A stretch of DNA of 64,000 bases. Source: Salvator merianae. Taxonomy: Eukaryota > Chordata > Lepidosauria > Squamata > Teiidae. The translations under genes and the position numbers were made by a program. The stretch lies in contig QVOM02000029.1 in the NCBI GenBank assembly GCA_003586115.2, positions 31,278,625 through 31,342,624 of the forward strand, in the 5' to 3' direction. Of the stretch, positions 10,193-22,157 are shown in pieces (the stretch's first letter is position 1; the number at the start of each line of letters is the position of its first letter). Under the pieces are notes generated by a model that had not been told where the DNA came from, made no database searches, and saw only the letters and a list, made by a program, of their open reading frames with translations.

Positions 10193-11391
10193 TGCCGTGT
10201 TCCGACACGGCATTTAATCAGTTTACAGGCCGTCTTCAGTTCCCACTGGCCCGATATGATCGTGCCGTTACGTAGTTTTTCTGGACTAAATTGGCGAAAT
10301 CTGGATTACTTTGTATTCGGATTTAATGAGTTCTCAAGCCATTCCAGATCGCTAGCGCGCTTTACTTTGCGATGGGGGAACGGGGAAGGAGACTATTTGG
10401 GAGGGACCGTACTTTTTGGGGTGTGTGCAGAGGGAGGGATCCCCATTTTGTGCCGTCCAATGACAGACTTTGTGGGTGGGCAGGAAGCGCAGTAGTTTCC
10501 TCTGCCTCCATTTCCCCCCTTCCATCGCTGCCAGGGGAAAAGAAACTGTCCTCCCTTTTACTTCGCTAAGCTGCGGTCCTTTCTCTTTTTTTATCCCCCA
10601 TTCAACACTACCAGGAAGAAATTAAAGGCTTCCTCCACTTCTGTCTGCTCTTTAAACTAAAAAAGAAACTGTGCCTGTTTGGGGTTGCAGTCCTCTTGCC
10701 CTAACAAAGAACCCACTCAAGATGAGTTTTGCCATCGGCAGCACACAGCTACACAGCGGGGACACATGCCGCTGCAGATGTCTCGGGGGGAGATGAGGCA
10801 GAGTCCATTTGCTGGCGATGAACTGCACTATCAAGATAATAGAGTCCCCCCCCATGTTCCCTCCCCACGTTTCCCCTTTGTCACGGACCTCTCCCTGCTT
10901 TTGTGCTACTTTTAAATTGTGCAATTGTGGAAAAGTGCACTTGCAAGGGAGCAGAAATTGCCATCAGCCCTTTAAAAAGTTTAATTGTGCAGTACACATA
11001 GTTTTAAAGTTCTGCTTGTGTAGATAGAGGCTGTAGTGGGGAGAAGAAGCAAATGGCGAATGACTAGTAACGCTGCCAAGTGAATCCATGTTCTGAGGTA
11101 GCAGCGGGGACATACGGAGAGCGGAGCTTGACTTTCCCGCCCCTGTGACGTCAAGATTTGAACGTTGCGACTGCAGCCAATCACTGACTGCACAGGGAGG
11201 AGAATTTGACAAGGGGTGGAGGCAGAAAAGGTACCGTTTCTCCATGCCAAACACGGGAAATATCAGTGTGGGAACGAGCAAGTACGAATTGAGTCCATGT
11301 TAAACTGTAACTGTAGGAACGATCAGAAGACGAATTCAGTCCTTGTACTCTTCTGATACGGATTTAATTTACGATGTCGGACCGCGGCCGA
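10193..11391 (+). mobile_element. About 1.2-kb DNA transposon with inverted termini
   Basis: The left end GCCGTGTTCCGACACGGC and the right end in reverse complement GCCGCGGTCCGACATCG are similar. Both are followed by an A/T-rich block containing TTAAT, so they define an inverted-terminal element. The first 310 bp match 170-541 on the opposite strand. The interior is unusually CpG-rich for this window, with TGACGTCA at 11146-11153 and a CCAATCA at about 11178. Frames of 65-105 codons occur on both strands but none shows a transposase motif, so it is probably a non-autonomous internal-deletion derivative. It could instead be two independent insertions. Confidence 0.6.
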
Positions 11392-11394
11392 GGT

Positions 11395-12665
11395 CTATTT
11401 AAATGGCACTTATGGTGCAATGAAAAAGAAGAATTGAGAAACATTTTTGATTTACTCTGACATCTGGAATGCAGTCATTCAGCCAACAGAGAGAACCCAA
11501 ACATAGCTGCCTTTAGTGAACAAGAGCCTGGGTCAATGCAAAGAAAGACAAAGCCATACTGTGATCAGTACCACGGAGAAGAAAGGGCAGTCAGTTGGTT
11601 GCTGCATCTAGATTAAGTACAGATAATATTTGCTTTCCTTGGCTAAATAATGTCTTAAGGAGATGTTCTGAAAGGTCAGGATATAATCAAGAGAAACAGG
11701 AGTTGCTCCACGTTCTTATAATAACAATTTTGTTGATGGTTGACTCACATCTTTGTATTGTTTGAAATGACTCTGGATGATTGGTAGAGGTTCTGGTTTT
11801 ACTGATCTGAATGGGCTCGATATAGTAATCAAAGATTTTTCAAATTGTGCATTTAATAGAAGAGAAAAAAATGGTGGACAGCTTCTTATATACAGGGTGA
11901 GTCCCTGTTGAGTATGCTCAAGGTACACAGCAAAGTCTGGGAAAATAGCCTTTCGTGGGCTTCTGGATAGAATCTATCCTACAGCTCCTATTCCTATTTA
12001 TTTGTATACATTCATTTAGTTACTCCATTTGTTTCACACATTTCATACTGTTAAAAACAATCCCCTTCTCAAATTTAAAACTAATGAAAAATAATTCAAT
12101 CCATAATTGTTTCCCTAAAAGCCTGAGTGAATTACACAAACTTACTTTGCATGTTCATAGGTGAAACACATTGGAGGGTTTCCCCCCTAACCTGGGCAGA
12201 ACTTCTGAAAAGAGTCTTTCCCTGCCAGCTATCCTTTATGGAGTGAAGAATCAATATTTGGAAGGTACTGAACTGATATAATTTTGTGGCTAATGCTGCC
12301 AGACTGCATGCTTGTTTCTTATCTCCTCAGCCTACACTCTTGGAAAAACATCATATACAGTGTATTTCCAGAACAGGGCAACTGATTAAGACAAGATGCC
12401 TAGGAAGCACAATCCACCGTCTTTGCTGGTTTTATGAGGAAACCCACAAAATGTAGCTCATGATTTTATTTTGCATAGATGTGCTTTGTTTAAGAATTTT
12501 TAATCACAAATTAATTAGCAAGCCTTTATCGCAAAGAATCAGATGCAGTCCTTAATAAAATACCATCTATATGTTTATGTCCCTTCCATATCTTTATGAG
12601 TTGCTTAATTGTCATTGCAGCCATCTTTTACTGTGATAGTCTCAAGCAAATATACATCACACTTG
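11395..12665. other. AT-rich unassigned stretch
   Basis: No recognised repeat, microsatellite or coding frame above 70 codons. No splice-flanked conserved-looking frame. Confidence 0.35.
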
Positions 12666-12669
12666 CTGC

Positions 12670-13175
12670 AAGAAAGACATTTATACACTTACTGGTAATC
12701 TAGTACAGTGCAGACCACAGACCTATTCTGGGCCTCTTCCTTCCACCATGCTGGGGTGGATCAGAAAGGCCTCCTCTAGTATGTTCCATATGCATTGGTA
12801 GAGCATAGACTGGGCTAGATAGGTCAAAATGTCTGCCTAGCACAGTATACTGGTGGACCTTTTTTAAAAGGTCCTCCAGCAGTCCCGTGGTTGCTAAACT
12901 GGACTGTGGAAACATGCAAATGTGGCACATGCCGCTGTGTTCCAGTTTAGCAGGGGACCCATTTCAGAGGTGCACCAAATTGTGCTGCTGAAATGGGTCC
13001 CCTGGGGGCTCCAAAGCCAGGAATGCAGAGGCTGGCTCCAAAGACGACACGATCTTTGGGATGGGTGTGAGGGTTATACCGGCACAGGCACCCAAATCTG
13101 GACAGTGATGTTGCAGTAATGCTGGTTCCCTCCAACTTGACCCAGTTTTGTTTTGCTGGAGTGGTCCAGATTATG
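12670..13175. mobile_element. MITE-like element with three nested palindromes
   Basis: Three inverted pairs: GGACCTTTT/AAAAGGTCC at 12855-12874; perfect 12-bp arms at 12892-12903 and 12941-12952; perfect 15-bp arms at 12953-12967 and 12988-13002. GGTGGACCTTTT and the TGGAGTGGTCCAG block are shared with 56621-57055, and the GGACCCATTTC core is shared with 43130-43495. Non-coding; boundaries approximate. Confidence 0.65.
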
Positions 13176-13499
13176 AAAGTCAAAAATAGGGGCATCATCT
13201 TAAGTACCTTGCAGACTTTAGTTCATGCTGTTTGGCATTGTTGTTGATCACCCATGGTCTGGTTGTGACATTTCTGCAGAGACTTAAAAAGGAAATATTT
13301 TTCATTGCCAAGAGCTAATCTGTCCTTAAGTGCTTTAGAGTAATGGAAAGTATTGTGCCAGAAGCAAAAAAGGAAACACAGCATAACAGGCTTGTTTCTT
13401 AATGTAGTCAATTAAATGTAGCAGGAAAAAAAGAGACTGTCATCTTGCTTTCTCAAGGTAAAAAGCGGCAATTTCAGGGTTAATTTATGTAACCATTAT

Positions 13500-13935
13500 C
13501 ATTCTTATCATCTGTTTATTTGTATACTGTCTTTCTATGATTTGCTCAAGGAAGTTTGTAAATCATAAACACAATACAAGGCGATTATTAAATGAAACAC
13601 AATAATCACAGATCGATATGTAATATAAAATATATTTAAATCCAATATCTGAAAAAGGAAAAGATTTCTGAAACGCGCAATCACATATATCAGGCACAAC
13701 TCTTCCCCCCTGCAGAGCATCTGGCAGTTTTCAGGTCCAGGGTCAGCCGGTTCTTTTATGCAGAGGACTTTACTTGCAGGAGAGTGGAGACAGAAGCCAA
13801 GAAAATACTCAGGCAAGGCCAATGGCCTCCAGCTGGATCCTCTGAGCAATCCACCAGCACCCATGACCAGCAGAGCTTTTATGAAAAGGCCTTTACCTGC
13901 AACAGGTGGTGACAGAAGCCGGAAAGACATGGTGT
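13500..13935 (-). mobile_element. Old antisense LINE tail with internal duplication
   Basis: 13500-13580 resembles, on the minus strand, the 3' tail of the L2 copies elsewhere in the window. The adjoining 13740-13920 contains an imperfect direct duplication with a period of about 122 bp: CTTTTATG ... GACAGAAGCC at 13753-13798 and 13876-13920. The 131-codon minus-strand frame across it shows no reverse transcriptase motif. Confidence 0.35.
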
Positions 13936-13939
13936 GTGT

Positions 13940-16900
13940 ATGATGCTGTAATGCGAAAGTTCAGTGCTAGCAAAACAGAATGTCAACATGAAGAAACTTA
14001 ACAAATATTAAGTAACAACTCTTTTAAAGGTGATCTATGTAAGTAGGAACATATTTATTAAGCATAGGCAAGACCCATTCCAGAAGTGCACCTCCACGAC
14101 ATGGACACAGACAGCAGAGAGAAAAAGCTGGAAAACAGTGTAAGAGTGGAATGGAAGTGTGTTTTTTAAAAAAAATGAGGGATTTTTTTCCTTTTTCTTT
14201 TTAAGTAACTCCAAGAAAATTTCAATGATTATTCACATGAGTTTTAGTTTATCTGTTGATTAAATTAGCTTATGGTAAAAACAGATTTTTGAAGCAAGAA
14301 ACATGCTTTATTTTTAGATGATACATCCTGTTCAAGGAGGCGTTTCTTCTCAAGAGTAAATAAGGTTTGGTCAATGACCACGAGATGAAATCAAATTGAT
14401 AAATAGTCTGTGCTTTGAATGATGGCTTTGTGTGAGAGAGATGCTAACTGGCAGGGGTATCATCCTTCCCTGTGGTGCTACCAAGAGGCACAAGCATATA
14501 TTTACCACATGAGTGCTTCTAAAATTCCTAGGCAGGACTTCAGCATTAAACTTCTAAAAGGAGGTCTGACACTGGAGCAAGAATCTTTGAACTTAGCAAA
14601 GGACACTCTGAATTGGTAATGCCAGCAGACATGCATTGCAGAATCACATTGGTATTCTAACATACTTGCCCACTTATTCTCATTTAAGGTTATCACCCAT
14701 CATCCTGTCATCATCTCTGCCTTATTTATAACTTCCTACCCAATAACCATGACAACTCCCACCTTGCTCCAGGTGCACACTAAGTATTTCATGCCTTTGC
14801 AGACTTGGGGTTTCTCTTCCACTGATAAGACAACTGCAGTGTCAAGCATCTCTAACACGCCATAATAATTTCACTCTAATGTTAAAACTGGCCTGAATCA
14901 GGGTTCAGCAGAAACATAAAAAAATGTCCACAGTGTTAGCACAGTATTAATGGCAGCTTCACAGTGTGCTGAAAATCGGTGCACTGTTGCCATTAAAATG
15001 CAGAAGCAGCTTTTACTTGCCTGAGCTAGGATTCAGTCTAAAGAACACTAGGCCCTGGTTCATGTGGGTAAAGGAGAGGCATACAACTATACTGTTCATC
15101 ATCACAATCACTCCTGTCCCACAGTTTCACTTACCTTACCCCAATCTAGCACATGATCTGGATTCAAGTTCTTAGAGCCATATCAATTTGTGATCAGGAC
15201 CTAGACTGGCCAAGCCAGGATATTTCCTGATCCACAAACATCTACTTACATTAGTATCTGTTACAGGAACTGCTCTAGACACATGTTCCCACATACATGC
15301 AGATTTTTAAGGACTAGTGGTTTGCTTTAACTGCCAATTGATTGGAACTGATCTCAAGGGAGAGAGAAAACATTGGCTGATTTTAATACAAAATTATTTT
15401 ATTGACATTTAGAAAGGCAAACAAGAAACAACTTTGTTACAAGGCAAGTGGGAAAAATAAATTATAAGCAACTATCTAAGGCAAGCAGCAACAATAAAAT
15501 ACTTTCAAAAGTGGGCAAATTAGTCAAGTGGCAACTTGATAGTAGGAAAACAGAACAATCTCAAGGTTAGATGAATTAGTCAAATGGTAACATGTAGCAA
15601 GAGGGAAAATATAACTGTAGCTGTGGCAAGAGACACAATGTTTAATTTGTAGCAAGAGCGATATAAAGTTAGCTATGGCTTTGGTAGTGAATGCATAGTT
15701 TACAGTAGAAATTTCTGCTGCTTCTCAGGCATAAAGCCAAGCAGCAAACGTGATTACGTAAACAAGGAAGTGAGATAGAGAGCTTGGCAAGGCAAGTTGG
15801 ATGGAGACTTCCCTTAGCCAATCAGAAATTGTTGCTATGCAAAAGCTAGCCAGATTCAAGATAAAGTTCCAAACACTTTTGCAGGTAGGAAGAGGTGGTG
15901 CTGGAGGTCGGTGCCCCTCCTCCCCTGTGATTCCCTTGTTTGAATGTCATCAACTGCTGGTGTCCACACAATAATCAGCTGTGTTCCCACAATGTATTGG
16001 GGCGACTGCACCAGACCACAATCTGCCCTTTTCGTTAAGGAATGGTTTCTTTAACTAAAATAAATATAAAAAGAAGCAAACAGAGATGGAAAGAAGAGAA
16101 AAATCATTTAATGTGAACTGAAAAGAAAAGTAAGTGAAAAGGGGGGAAATCTGCTCATGATAAGAGAGATTTATATTTTTCTCAGTCTCTTCTCTTAGTC
16201 AGAGAAGATTTTATCAGTTATGATCCAAAAACCACAAAGCACAAACACTCTCTCACACACAAGCTAGCAAGTGAATTGCAACAGGCTTAAGGGGAGGCAA
16301 GAGTGCCAGTGCTCTTGGGAACTCATCCCCACTAAATACTGGCAAAAATGAGGTATAAGATCCTAAAAATCAGTGTGTTCATCGATCTTGCTTGCCTCCA
16401 AGAACTCAGCCTTGCAAGACATCAAATAAATCTGATTGTATGGTTGACCTATGGTTATCCCTTGCCTTGGTAGCAATGGAACACAGGGAGATCAGTCATA
16501 GCAGACCTCAGGAAAAGAAAGCAAGTTCAAGTCTTGTCTCTGGAGTGATTTCAGCAAAGTAGACTGGCTGCAGCTCTTCTAGAACCCAGATATACACACA
16601 ACAGATGAAATTCAGCTCCTTTGGTGATGGACCAAATTTCAATTCTTGCAGAGTGATGAGATGATGATACCAGCGAGGATGTGCATTTTGCATGCCACAT
16701 GTGGATTGAGAACATCTATTCTTATTCCCAACAACACACTCTGGGGTCAGGTTGGAAAATGGCTACTCAGGTGGGGAAAGGGTTAAACAAGGATGTTGGC
16801 AACATGCAGGCTTTCCAAGTCACATAAACAGGTTGCATTAATCCAATCAGTCATTCAATTTGGGTACCCACATTATCATGCCAAATAAAAAAAATCTTGC

Positions 16901-18280
16901 AGTTGCTCTCACTCAGGGTATGAACCCTAGTTGTTTAAATGTCACCTTCCTGCACCAGGTTGACAGGATTGAGTTGTGGAGAAAAAACATTTTTAACTAA
17001 AGGGACTTCAGACAGGAAAAGCAGGCATTGTCAATGATTTGAGTCAATGGACCCAAGGCAGGAGGACAGAAATCAAGCCAATGACGTGGGTTTCAAACTT
17101 ACATTTTTTATTACCTGAAATAGAACTCTGGCTGACTACAGTGTTCCATTGTTGAAATTGGTCTCCGGCACTGTCTGGTTGAGATACCAAGGTTCTGTCA
17201 CAACATAACTTAAGTAAAACAGCGCAGACTGATTGGAATACTGGGGAGAAGAATGATTGCTAAGAAATAAGAATATTCTTTTTCCTACAATTTCAAATAT
17301 CACATATTTATTCTGCAATTTATCAATTTACGGGTATCAATCACATCTGGAATTATCACTCATTATCTAGACATTAGATAAATGCTCCACATTTTAGAAT
17401 TTGCCACAGTAGCGAAATGACATTACAGCTGTGAAATTTTTTTCCACATGACCTAACCATCCCATCACACCCTATAGTATCATGTGAGATATTTCTGTGT
17501 AGTGACAGCTCATGCTGAACTCTCACTTGTAATCCAGTCAGAGCTGCAATTACGGAATAACAGGATATTGCACTATAATAATTAATTTTACTGGAATAAC
17601 AATAACCTTGTAAATTGGGTCTATATTCCAGGACTGTATCGGAAACACCATGATCGCATCAGGCAAATCAGATATAATTGCAAAATAATTCTGGGGTTTT
17701 GATCCTGTCTGGATGCAGCCTCAAACCTTAAGATGGAACAGTTAGAGTCTAAGAAAAAAAAATCCAACTACCTCTCATGTAATACATCCAGTTCAGTTCA
17801 GTTCAGTTACACTGGACCAAGTGCTAGTTACTGTGTTATATCTGAGAATACAGTCAGTATGACTCCTAGGAACTGAAACTAATGGTGCTCAAGCTAGGGA
17901 TGAAAATGGATGGCATGAGATTACACTTATACCTCTTCATTGTTTAGAAATTCCCTTCTGCCTGAATCCACTTCAACCATCATTCCAGTAAATATTCAGC
18001 AAGGAAAACACCATGAATTGTTTCATGCACCTTTTGTTTTAAAGACTTGTGTTTCATAAAATAACATGCATTTTTCCCAAGGAGAATAGTCATCTTTTTT
18101 GTTGTGATTACACTGTAGCTGATCAACTGATCATCTCCCTCGTTTGTACACGAATGCATATCACGCTCCTTGATCTCTTTCTGACAACAAATCAATCACA
18201 TTCATTTCAGATTGTGCTGACTAATGAACTGGGATCAGTGGGAAGGTGACAGAAGGGTTCCACAGTGATTAGAGAGGGGC
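13940..18280. other. Unassigned stretch, no gene or clear repeat
   Basis: The longest stretch in which nothing could be assigned. 15400-16000 has inverted CCAAT boxes and polyadenylation-like hexamers that could suggest an old LTR, but no duplicated LTR, primer-binding site or polyprotein motif was found. 17500-17722 ends GTCTGGATGCAGCCTC, matching the terminus of the palindromic elements at 22158 and 59780. A threefold CAGTT repeat lies near 17790-17806. Confidence 0.35.
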
Positions 18281-18283
18281 GTT

Positions 18284-19166
18284 TTAGAGATGCACATGAA
18301 TATAAAATGCCGGTTCAGTTCACAACCAATCCAAACCAGCACTGCGGAGAACTGAACGCAGAACTTTTCAACAAACAGTTCAGGGAACTCCCAAGCATGC
18401 CCCAGCTACCCAACTTCCACAGTTGTACCCTGGCCTCCCCCTGAATCATGTACCTCCCCTTGGATCACGCACAGGCCTCCGCCTTCCTTGATGGGACCCA
18501 CCAATCTCCAGGCTGCACCTTGTCATCCCCACTTGTTATCTGGTCTCAGCAGGCCCATGCTGGTCTGATGCTACTGGTGGTGAAATCTAGGTAGCAGTCC
18601 ACACCCTTCTTTGTTGAGATCCACTCAGCCCTCCCAGAAGCCTAATGAATGGATGTATATGTGACCACTTCCTGCAAAGGCCTTGAACATAATTGGCACT
18701 TGTAGTCCTCCACTCTAGAAGGTCTAGTGGACCATGATGAATGACACTGTCTGTCTGAGGGAGTAAGACTCCAGAGACCCAATGGGGGGATATAAAGGCA
18801 TGGCCTGTGGGAATCGGGGAAGAGAGAGGCTGGACTTCAATCTGAGGGGAGGCTAGAGTGCAATGTGGTGGGAAATTCAAATAGAAAACCCAGCGGCAGC
18901 CCCTGGCTTTAAGGGCACATGTTTGTAACGTGCAGGAAGTGATTGCTCAGTACGGAGGCCCCGTGAACAGCAATCGGTCACTTCCCGTGCATTATGAACA
19001 CACACCCTTAAAGCCATGGGCCGCTGCTGGGTAAACTGTTTGTCAAATTCGCTTCAGCTCTGTTCATTTTCAGACTGGATCCCGAAGCTTTCAAGAGATG
19101 CAGTCCTAAAATGAAGCTCATGAACTCCCTTGGTTTGTCCAGAACCAGTTCAGCACATCACTAACA
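18284..19166. mobile_element. hAT-like non-autonomous DNA element
   Basis: The left end TTAGAGATGCACATGAA and the right end in reverse complement TTAGTGATGTGCTGAAC match at about 13 of 17 positions. Both are followed by a C/T-GGTTC block. Terminal GATGTGC-type repeats are familiar from hAT-derived elements in reptiles; that assignment is inference. It contains a further long hairpin at 18889-19031. No transposase frame is seen. Its right terminus is duplicated by the L1 insertion that follows. Confidence 0.5.
18889..19031. repeat. Long hairpin inside hAT-like element
   Basis: Arms 18889-18947 and 18969-19031 are reverse complements at about 85%, beginning CCCAGC and including GGCTTTAAGGG. 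The loop is about 21 bases. Probably a separate MITE nested in, or part of, the surrounding element. Confidence 0.7.
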
Positions 19167-19168
19167 TG

Positions 19169-19703
19169 TAAAATTTTGGGTGCAAATATTTACAGTTATG
19201 CAGAAGATCTTAAAGATAAATATTCCTTTTAAGCCGGACCTTTACTTATTGGGGATAATAGAAAATAAGTTTGATGGTGTTAGTGTTTAATGCAAAATAT
19301 GGTAACTGCAGCTAGAATTGTATATGCACAAAAATGGAAAGGGGACAAAATACCAACGGTGGAGGATTGATTGCTTAAAACGATGGACCTTGCCGAGATG
19401 GAAAAAAATGACTAACTTACTGAGAAATAAGACAGTTGATAGGTTTTATGAAAACTGGAAACCCTTTATCAACTTTCTGAAAGAACTGGAAAGTGGACTT
19501 GTGATTGCTGGAATTAAAGAATGAAGAGGGAAGAAGACAATTGGTAGAAGAAAAGAACTGAGTGATCAGGAGGAGCAAGAAACATGAAACATAGAAGAAA
19601 CTTTGGAAGAAGAAGGAAGTCAGTAGTAAAAGTTGTTAGCTTATCAATTTTTGGATTAATTGTAAATTTTATGTATTTTAAATAAAAAAAAATTTTTTTA
19701 AAA
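19169..19703 (+). mobile_element. 5'-truncated L1-type LINE with 17-bp target duplication
   Basis: Flanked by a perfect 17-bp direct repeat, AGCACATCACTAACATG, at 19152-19168 and 19704-19720, the signature of target-primed reverse transcription. It ends in an A/T-rich tail near 19680-19703. A frame at 19318-19524 (MYMHKNGKG ... DRFYENWKPFINFLKELE) resembles the extreme C-terminus of L1 ORF2. Upstream, in another frame, the LKPDLYLLGI-like context of L1 can be made out (KPDLYLLGIIE), so at least one frameshift and a stop separate the two. Only the last 100 or so codons and the 3' UTR are present. Dead on arrival. Confidence 0.8.
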
Positions 19704-19734
19704 AGCACATCACTAACATGCATCATTGCACTGA

Positions 19735-20780
19735 ACCAAATTTTGATTTACAATGGATCAAAGCTGGGTTCAGCAGTAGAGGGCAGTGTTAGTGAGTGCA
19801 AGAGGAATCGTCTACCCCACCCGAGTGTTGCTTTGTGGGCTTCATTTGAGGCCCAGGTGGCACTGGCAAATCTTCCTGTAATCTGACCTGAAATGCATTG
19901 GCTAAAAGGGAGATTTACCAGAGCTATGTGGCTTTCAAAGCCCACAAACTGGCATTTGGCGAGGTAGGAGCTCCTACCTGTGTTCATCTGTGCTGACCAT
20001 TACTGGAGTTAGCATGATGAAATAAATCAACTATGCCTATTGCTCCCCTGCCAGTGTGTGTAAGACCACAATCCCCTGGGCACCTTGAGTAACACAGAAC
20101 ATAGGATCAGTTCTAATTACTTTATTGAGAAATAGTTATATTGGATGGTTGATAAGAAACCACACAGAACCCAAGCACTTTAGTATTTTATAACCTCTAA
20201 GCAATTCTCCTGGCCAATAACTCCCTCTTGCTACCCAAGCTTGAAACCATGTCACCTTCACTCTAAAACATCAATTATTACCAGTCCTTCTCACCCATTC
20301 ACATGTTCTGGGGAACATCATGCAGGCATAAATGTGTCAGGGTACCTTCCTGGAGTGTAGAAAAGAGAGGCCCCTGATGCCAACATTGTCCATGTCTCCA
20401 CTCTCAGTTCAGAAGGGCCACTGTTTACCTCTCTACCTTGGAAAAGTTCCTGCAGGCTACCGGTGGAGTTCAGTTTTGCTTTCTGGCAAATGGTGTTCAG
20501 GGTGACTTCAAGAGCACTTACATTAAGAGCAGTAGCAGTTATGTTAACAGTAATTCAGAAAGAGGTTAAACTTACATGGAGATCAAACAGAAATCTCTTT
20601 TGTTATTCAACCATACTTTCTTGTGAATAATGTTGTCAGCAGTACTGGCCAGCAAAGGGAGGTCACAGTTGAAAACCACTCTCCGGTGGAGCACTAAAAA
20701 CCTCTGTGGTTTTTTTTTTTAAAAGTATCTGCACTGCTCCAAATTATCCTTCTTTTGAAGTAGACACAAGTACACAGCAG
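19735..20780. other. Unassigned stretch, no gene seen
   Basis: 19858-19920 shares a short block (GGCACTGGCAAATCTTCCT, then CTGACCTGAAATGCATT) with 48216-48260, hinting at a common repeat. The rest has no recognised element or coding frame. Confidence 0.35.
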
Positions 20781-20784
20781 CTTG

Positions 20785-20871
20785 GAAGAAAGAAAAGAAG
20801 GAAGGAAGGAAGGAAGGAAGGAAGGAAGGGAGGAAGGAAGGAGGGAGGGAGGGAGGGAGGGAGGGAGGGAG

Positions 20872-20924
<53 letters not shown>
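20785..20924. repeat. Purine tetranucleotide tract (GGAA, GGGA, GAAA)
   Basis: About 140 bp purely purine on the plus strand, passing in order from GAAG units through GGGA units to a long pure GAAA run. It abuts the 5' edge of the L2 fragment. The long frames through it on both strands are low-complexity artefacts. Confidence 0.95.
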
Positions 20925-21857
20925 CGTCCATGTCATCAAGAGAGATAGTCAAGGTGTTTGAGAGGAGCTTGAAGGAAGTAATAATCTGGATGGTGGGCAC
21001 TAAATTGAAGCTGAATCCAGACAAAACAGAGGTGCTGTGTGTCGCAGAGTCTCGGGTCCATGAAGTAGGGGGGGGTGCCCTGTTCTCAATGGGTCTGTAC
21101 TGCCCTGGGACAGATGTGAAATCTGAGGGTGCTTTTGGATTCTCCATCGTCATCTGAAACTCAGGTGGAGGCATCCACCAGGAGGGCTTATTTCCAGCTA
21201 CTGTTGGTCCATTGGTTATGGCCCTTCCTGGACAGAGATGGTCTGGCCAAGGTAAACCATGCTCTAGTAACTTCCATACTAGACTACTGTAATGTGCTTT
21301 ACATGGAGCTGCCTTTGAAGATGGTTCAGAAGTTGCAGTTGTTGCAGAATGCAGCCGTGAGACTGCTGACAAGTGCTGGTCAGATACACATCACACCAGT
21401 TCTACAAGAACTGCACTGGCGGCCAATTCACTACTGAGCTCAATTCAAGGTTTTAATTTATAAGGCCCCAAATGGTCTTATTCAAATCCATATAGATTTG
21501 CCCATGCTCTAAGATCAGCTGGTGAGGCCCCCTTGACTGTTCCACCACCCACCGAAGTTAAAGTGGGGGGGACGTGCAAGAGGGCCTTCTTGGTTATAAT
21601 CTCCAGGCTATGGAATAGACATAGACTCCCCTCTGAGCTGCATCAGGCACCTTCTCTGTGTGCATTTAGAGGTATGTTAAAGATGCATCTTTCTACCCTA
21701 ACTCTTGGCTGAAGCAACAGCCTCCCCTCTCCTTTCAGGCACTTGTTTTAGTGAGTTCATTTTTAATGGTGGCTTTTACAGTGGTTATATTGTGTCCCAC
21801 CCTGAGACCTTTGCATATAGAGTGGGATACAAATGCAAATGAAATTAAATTTAAAAA
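20925..21857 (+). mobile_element. 5'-truncated L2-clade LINE, 3' part of RT gene and 3' UTR
   Basis: Encodes the C-terminal part of a non-LTR reverse transcriptase in two frames. Frame one (from about 20980) reads KLNPDKTEVLCV, the thumb-side motif that follows YADD. After a frameshift, 21129-21437 reads ETQVEAS, ILDYCNVLYM, LQLLQNAAVRLLT and HITPVLQELHW, the standard L2 order. It ends with a TGTGTCCCACCCTGAGACC block and an AAAT-rich tail at 21835-21857. The same gene region is present, antisense, at 47085-48265. Broken by the frameshift and by stops; not functional. Confidence 0.88.
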
Positions 21858-22157
21858 GTGATTTGCAGCAGCCTGGGTACTTTAAAAAAAGCTGACCAAG
21901 CAAGGTTCTGTGGGGAGGGGGCTTCTAGCTGCGACCCCCTTTGCCAGCTGCCTTTGGCTGTCTCCCATCCTCTTGCATGCAGCCCCCCCACGCTGCTTCA
22001 TCTACATTTCCCTATTGTCACTCCTCTGTTTTGTTCCCTTTCCGTTCCCGTGGATCTGTTTCTTGAGGCCACCATAATGATGGGTTGGCCACTCACAAGA
22101 CTCCACCCCCCACCCACCCCCAGCATCACTTTTGTAACAGCACTCTCCCTTTCCCAG

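Noticed and set aside
15390..16100. Possible LTR retrotransposon end
   Set aside because: Polyadenylation-like and CCAAT-like motifs are present, but there is no second LTR, no target duplication, no primer-binding site that fits and no polyprotein motif.
20719..21372. 217-codon minus-strand frame
   Set aside because: It is the antisense of the purine tract (giving Ser/Leu/Phe/Pro runs) joined to the antisense of the L2 reverse transcriptase.
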